Shown here in pieces: positions 61,128-64,000 of a DNA stretch of 64,000 bases. Each line of letters opens with the position of its first letter. The first letter of the stretch is position 1. The DNA is taken from positions 115,752 to 179,751 of the forward strand of contig CASEKC010000003.1 of the NCBI GenBank assembly GCA_949288485.1, written 5' to 3'. Source of the DNA: an uncultured bacterium (GTDB lineage: Bacteria; Bacillota_I; Bacilli_A; RFN20; CAG-826). The position numbers and the translations under genes were made by a program. The notes below the pieces were generated by a model. That model had not been told where the DNA came from, ran no database searches, and worked only from the letters and a program-made list of their open reading frames with translations.

Positions 61128-61796
61128 ATGAATATCAAAGCTTTTGTTTTCGATTTTGACAATACTTTATTAGCTAGCGATGAATTGGTAGTTCGTTCTT
61201 TCTTTAAAGGATATGAAAAAGTTATGGGTAAGAAAGTTAGTATAGAGGAAGTTATTTCCCATTATGGTCCTGATGAAGAAGGAGTTTTTTATGGAATTAT
61301 GCAAGATAGGGAAAAAGCAAATTTAGCTTTCAAATATTATTTAGAAGAATACGAATCTTTAGAAAAAGAACTTTTTAGAGATGGATTTAATAAAAAATAT
61401 ATAAATATATTAAAAAATATTAAAAATAATGGATATAAATTATTCTTATTAACCGGTAGAAGTAAGAGATCCACTATAATTTCTTTAAAATATTTTGGCT
61501 TAGAAGAGTTATTCGATGATGTTTACTGTGGGTCTTTTTATGGCGTAAATAAACCAGAAAGTTTTAGAAAACTTGAAAAGGATTATTCTTTAAGTAATGA
61601 TGAAATTATCTATTTTGGTGACACTATGAATGACATAAAATCATGTAAAGAAGTTGATGTAAAAATTTGTAGTGTTTCTATGTATATTGATGAAAAAAAT
61701 AGGCAATTATTAAAAGAAAATAATGATTTTAGGGTCGTAGATACTCTAGATGAATTAGAAGATTTTATCGGAGAAATCATTAAAGAAAATAAATAA
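61128..61796 (+). CDS. HAD-superfamily hydrolase
   Basis: A 222-residue phosphatase-type HAD protein: DFDNT (9-13) has the nucleophile Asp9 and acid Asp11, LLTGRS (~108) is motif II, Lys in NKPES (~143) motif III, and YFGDTMNDIKSC (~163-174) motif IV. The helical cap suggests a phosphoglycolate phosphatase/5'-nucleotidase-like enzyme; the substrate is unknown. It precedes two membrane protein genes in one operon. Confidence 0.88.
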   Translation: MNIKAFVFDFDNTLLASDELVVRSFFKGYEKVMGKKVSIEEVISHYGPDEEGVFYGIMQDREKANLAFKYYLEEYESLEKELFRDGFNKKYINILKNIKNNGYKLFLLTGRSKRSTIISLKYFGLEELFDDVYCGSFYGVNKPESFRKLEKDYSLSNDEIIYFGDTMNDIKSCKEVDVKICSVSMYIDEKNRQLLKENNDFRVVDTLDELEDFIGEIIKENK

Positions 61797-61798
61797 TT

Positions 61799-62560
61799 AT
61801 GGAAAATCAAGTAATGCCTAAAAAATTTTATTTAAAATATGTTTTTATGTTTATTAATTTTGCCTTTATTGGAGGATTAATTGAAGCATTATCGTATTTT
61901 AACGACGAAATGTTTACTTTTATGCAGACCGGAAATTTAATTTCGCTTTTTTATAATATTTTTAACGGAGATAAATATTCGTTTTTATATCCTTTAATCT
62001 CCTTAATAACTTTTATTTTAGGTATTTTATTAATTTTATTTCTTAGAAGAAGAATTATATTAAAAAATCGTTTTTCGTATAACTTATTCACAATAATATT
62101 TATGATTGTTTTAAGTGTTGTATATTTATTTATACCAAGAGAAATAATTTATGAAGGTCTTGATATTTCTAAATTATTATCAATTTTAGTTAATACTATC
62201 TTTGGAATTGTTTTATTAAACAATTTTACCTACTTTAAAGATATTGTTTTTGTCCCTACAATGATGACCAACAACATAAGGATGTTGACCTCTTTATTTT
62301 TTAAATATGAAGAAGAACATAATAAAATAGAATTAAAAAAATTTGAATCATATTTAATAACTATAGTTTCTTTTATATTTGGAGTTGCGCTTTCTTTTCT
62401 CTTTTTATCGTTTAAAGACCAAATTTTTTTAATAAATATTAATGGTTTTGAATTTAATCAAAACTTTATTTATTTGATTACTATAGCATTACTTATAATT
62501 AATATTTTCTTATATTTAAAAATTAAACCATTTATTTTTATAAATGGTAAAATTAAGTAA
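61799..62560 (+). CDS. DUF1275 (YoaK-like) membrane protein
   Basis: A 253-residue protein with six or seven membrane segments. EALSYF and FMQTGN (~30-46) match the conserved N-terminal part of DUF1275, a presumed transporter family. It begins two bases after the HAD gene, and its stop overlaps the next start by one base. Confidence 0.78.
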   Translation: MENQVMPKKFYLKYVFMFINFAFIGGLIEALSYFNDEMFTFMQTGNLISLFYNIFNGDKYSFLYPLISLITFILGILLILFLRRRIILKNRFSYNLFTIIFMIVLSVVYLFIPREIIYEGLDISKLLSILVNTIFGIVLLNNFTYFKDIVFVPTMMTNNIRMLTSLFFKYEEEHNKIELKKFESYLITIVSFIFGVALSFLFLSFKDQIFLININGFEFNQNFIYLITIALLIINIFLYLKIKPFIFINGKIK

Positions 62561-63510
62561 TGAGATTTAAAAAAGTTGAAAAAGAAAGAAAAAAATTTGA
62601 AATAAGAAGAGATATATTCACTATAATTAGTTTTTTTGTGCTTTTAGTAGGATTAATTTTCTTTGTTTTTAATATTTACTTAGATGAATTTAATCCTACT
62701 GATAATTTCTTTTTATATTTTGGTATTGCATTAATAATTTTAGCGATACTAATCTTTGCTTTAGGTTTAGCAGATACTAATGAATATAAAAAGATATTAA
62801 TTTTTATACAGAAAAAAGCTATAAAAGAGATTTATCCAGAATATTCAAAATTTAATAATAAATCTTTTAAAATTGAATTATTCAATGATAATCTTATTTT
62901 ACAAAAGCCTCTTTATTACAGTTTTGATAAATCATTTGATGGAAAAATAAATTCAATACTTTTTCATTATGCCTCTTTTAATTTTCGTTATGCACAAGTA
63001 TTGACAGATAAATATACATCCAATATTTCATCGGCTCCAATAGATGGAAATATAATAATTTTTGAATTAAATGGAAATAATATTTTTAACGATAATGAAA
63101 TGCAAAATCCGATTTTATATATTCGTTTGTCAAAAAAAGTGAATGAAGATAAAGTTTCTTTAAATGATGTCTTAGCAGAAAAAATTTTATATGAATCTCA
63201 AGATTTTAATGAAAAATTCGAGTGCTTTAGTAACGATAAATTGTTTGCTTTTAAGGCTTTATCTCCAAAAGCGATTATTGGATTATTAAATTTTTATAAT
63301 GTTTTTAAAGATAAAAAAATTCCGGCAAATAGTTATAATAATTTTTCAATTGTTTTCAATAAAAACAAAATATTTGTTTTTTTAAAAATTCATCCTTTAA
63401 TTTATGGTTTTAATGTTAACAAAGAATTTAACGAAAGCGAATATTCTAGAATTAAGAAAGAATTTGAACTACCAAGAGATTTCTTTAACGCCTTAGATTT
63501 ATATAAATAA
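62560..63510 (+). CDS. DUF3137-like membrane protein
   Basis: A 316-residue protein with two membrane helices (~23-45 and 52-72) and a large soluble part containing FNEKFECFSNDKLFAFKALSPK, similar to the core of DUF3137. Function unknown. It ends the HAD operon; repeat copy B starts 15 bases after its stop. Confidence 0.72.
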   Translation: MRFKKVEKERKKFEIRRDIFTIISFFVLLVGLIFFVFNIYLDEFNPTDNFFLYFGIALIILAILIFALGLADTNEYKKILIFIQKKAIKEIYPEYSKFNNKSFKIELFNDNLILQKPLYYSFDKSFDGKINSILFHYASFNFRYAQVLTDKYTSNISSAPIDGNIIIFELNGNNIFNDNEMQNPILYIRLSKKVNEDKVSLNDVLAEKILYESQDFNEKFECFSNDKLFAFKALSPKAIIGLLNFYNVFKDKKIPANSYNNFSIVFNKNKIFVFLKIHPLIYGFNVNKEFNESEYSRIKKEFELPRDFFNALDLYK

Positions 63511-63524
63511 TATAAATATATATT

Positions 63525-63588
63525 ATAAGAATGGGATTCTTATATAAATGGTTCAACCCAACCCCGTACGTAGTACAAGAATGCTAAA
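63525..63588 (-). repeat. Interspersed structured repeat, copy B
   Basis: Read on the minus strand it begins TTTAGCATTCTTGTAC, has the palindrome GTACTACGTAC, GGTTGAACC and the inverted repeat ATAAGAAT-CCC-ATTCTTAT. It is about 80% identical to copy A at 34806-34865, with compensating-looking changes in GTACTAYGTAC. It lies in the spacer behind a gene, as does copy A. Confidence 0.72.
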
Positions 63589-63704
63589 AATTTAATTTTT
63601 AATCATTATTTTAAAAAATAATTTAATTTATTTTTATAAAAAAATGGATATGAAAGTTTTTGCTTTCAAGTATGGTTTCAAATGAAATAAAATTTAAATA
63701 TATT

Positions 63705-63727
63705 AAAAAAACGCGATGTTAATCGCG
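63705..63727 (-). terminator. Terminator of the tRNA-Arg gene
   Basis: On the minus strand, CGCGAT-TAAC-ATCGCG followed by seven T, 14 bases after the tRNA 3' end. Confidence 0.85.
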
Positions 63728-63740
63728 CTAAATACATTTT

Positions 63741-63817
63741 TGGTGACCTTGAGGCGACTCGAACGCCTGACCCACAGCTTAGAAGGCTGTTGCTCTATCC
63801 AACTGAGCTACAAGGCC
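63741..63817 (-). tRNA. tRNA-Arg (anticodon UCU)
   Basis: A 77-base cloverleaf with encoded CCA. Acceptor GGCCTTG pairs with CAAGGTC (one G-T), the D-arm is GCTC...GAGC, the anticodon stem ACAGC/GCTGT encloses CTTCTAA (anticodon TCT), and the T-arm GGCGTTCGAGTCGCC is canonical. It reads AGA/AGG, the main Arg codons in this AT-rich genome. Confidence 0.97.
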
Positions 63818-63924
63818 AAAGTGCTTAATTATAATACCACTAAGTAAATCTAATTTCAAATTAAATTTTTTAACATTCTAATACCTAAATATAATATTAA
63901 ATTGTTATTTAACAATGTGAATGC

Positions 63925-63957
63925 AAAAAAAGGTGGTTAAATAAAACCATCTTTTTT
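63925..63957. terminator. Hairpin with A- and T-runs
   Basis: AAAAAAGGTGGTT pairs with AACCATCTTTTTT (one G-T) around AAATAA. It could end a gene entering from the right on the minus strand. Confidence 0.65.
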
Positions 63958-63966
63958 ATATTTAAA

Positions 63967-64000
63967 TTATGTCCTTCGTTTGTAATACCAATGATAGCAA
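63967..64000 (-). other. Possible 3' end of a gene entering from the right
   Basis: On the minus strand the frame ending at 63967 reads CYHWYYKRRT before a stop, ten bases before the hairpin at 63925-63957. Another frame also stops nearby, so the correct frame cannot be decided from 34 bases. Confidence 0.25.

Overview
The window is a low-GC, standard-code Bacilli-type chromosome segment, probably from an uncultured anaerobic Firmicute or Mollicutes relative such as a gut lineage. TGA acts as a stop (for example 8605-8607 and 45178-45180) and Trp is TGG, so this is not the Mycoplasma code. The class is supported by EzrA, Firmicutes-type leaders on rpsD and infC-rpmI-rplT, and an ezrA / cysteine desulfurase / thiI run. 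A trimeric NAD-linked [FeFe] hydrogenase points to fermentative anaerobic life.

Region 1 (1 to about 23.5 kb) is the right-hand part of an integrated conjugative element whose left end lies outside the window. It carries a multi-spanning VirB6/TrbL-like protein and a VirB4-type ATPase with a PrgI-like N-terminus. It also has two restriction-modification pairs, a HipA/CtkA-like kinase with a small partner, a CHC2/TOPRIM primase, ParA with a small partner, an SSB with an acidic tip, two lipoproteins and a seven-gene minus-strand operon headed by a DprA-like protein. No relaxase, coupling protein, lytic enzyme or integrase is visible here. The right end is marked by TTGGTAA repeats and a 16-base string resembling a tRNA-Ser 3' end.

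Two patterns link the element genes. First, five promoters on both strands share one architecture: an 11-base TTTATCTGARN box abutting the -35, then a 17-base spacer, then the -10. They drive the VirB6-VirB4 operon, the primase, the DprA-led operon and (twice) the ssb operon. Second, several otherwise unrelated cargo proteins end in a similar acidic tail (DNDGGMTM, DDGMEIG, DDEMEM, GEEMEM). Two of these share 28 of 29 bases at their 3' ends. I infer a common sorting or translocation tag; this is a hypothesis.

Region 2 (24-46 kb) is chromosomal metabolism and transport: a heterodimeric ABC exporter, an SDR, a GNAT enzyme and a glutathione peroxidase. It includes a minus-strand operon of a TrhP-like U32 protein, an SLC13 transporter and a stand-alone chorismate mutase, which suggests prephenate supply for tRNA hydroxylation. 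Further on are a CoA-disulfide-reductase/rhodanese fusion, a MATE pump, a PlsC-type acyltransferase, a flavin cluster, regulators and a decayed RibD-type reductase.

Region 3 (46-64 kb) holds the hydrogenase operon hydC-hydB-hydA, rpsD with its leader, and a DUF3800 gene behind a structured leader RNA. Then come ezrA / desulfurase / thiI, ferritin, and infC-rpmI-rplT with an attenuator leader and an AUA start for infC. The segment ends with a HAD hydrolase, two membrane proteins and tRNA-Arg(UCU). Several chromosomal genes have a -10 so close to the ATG that their mRNAs must be leaderless or nearly so.
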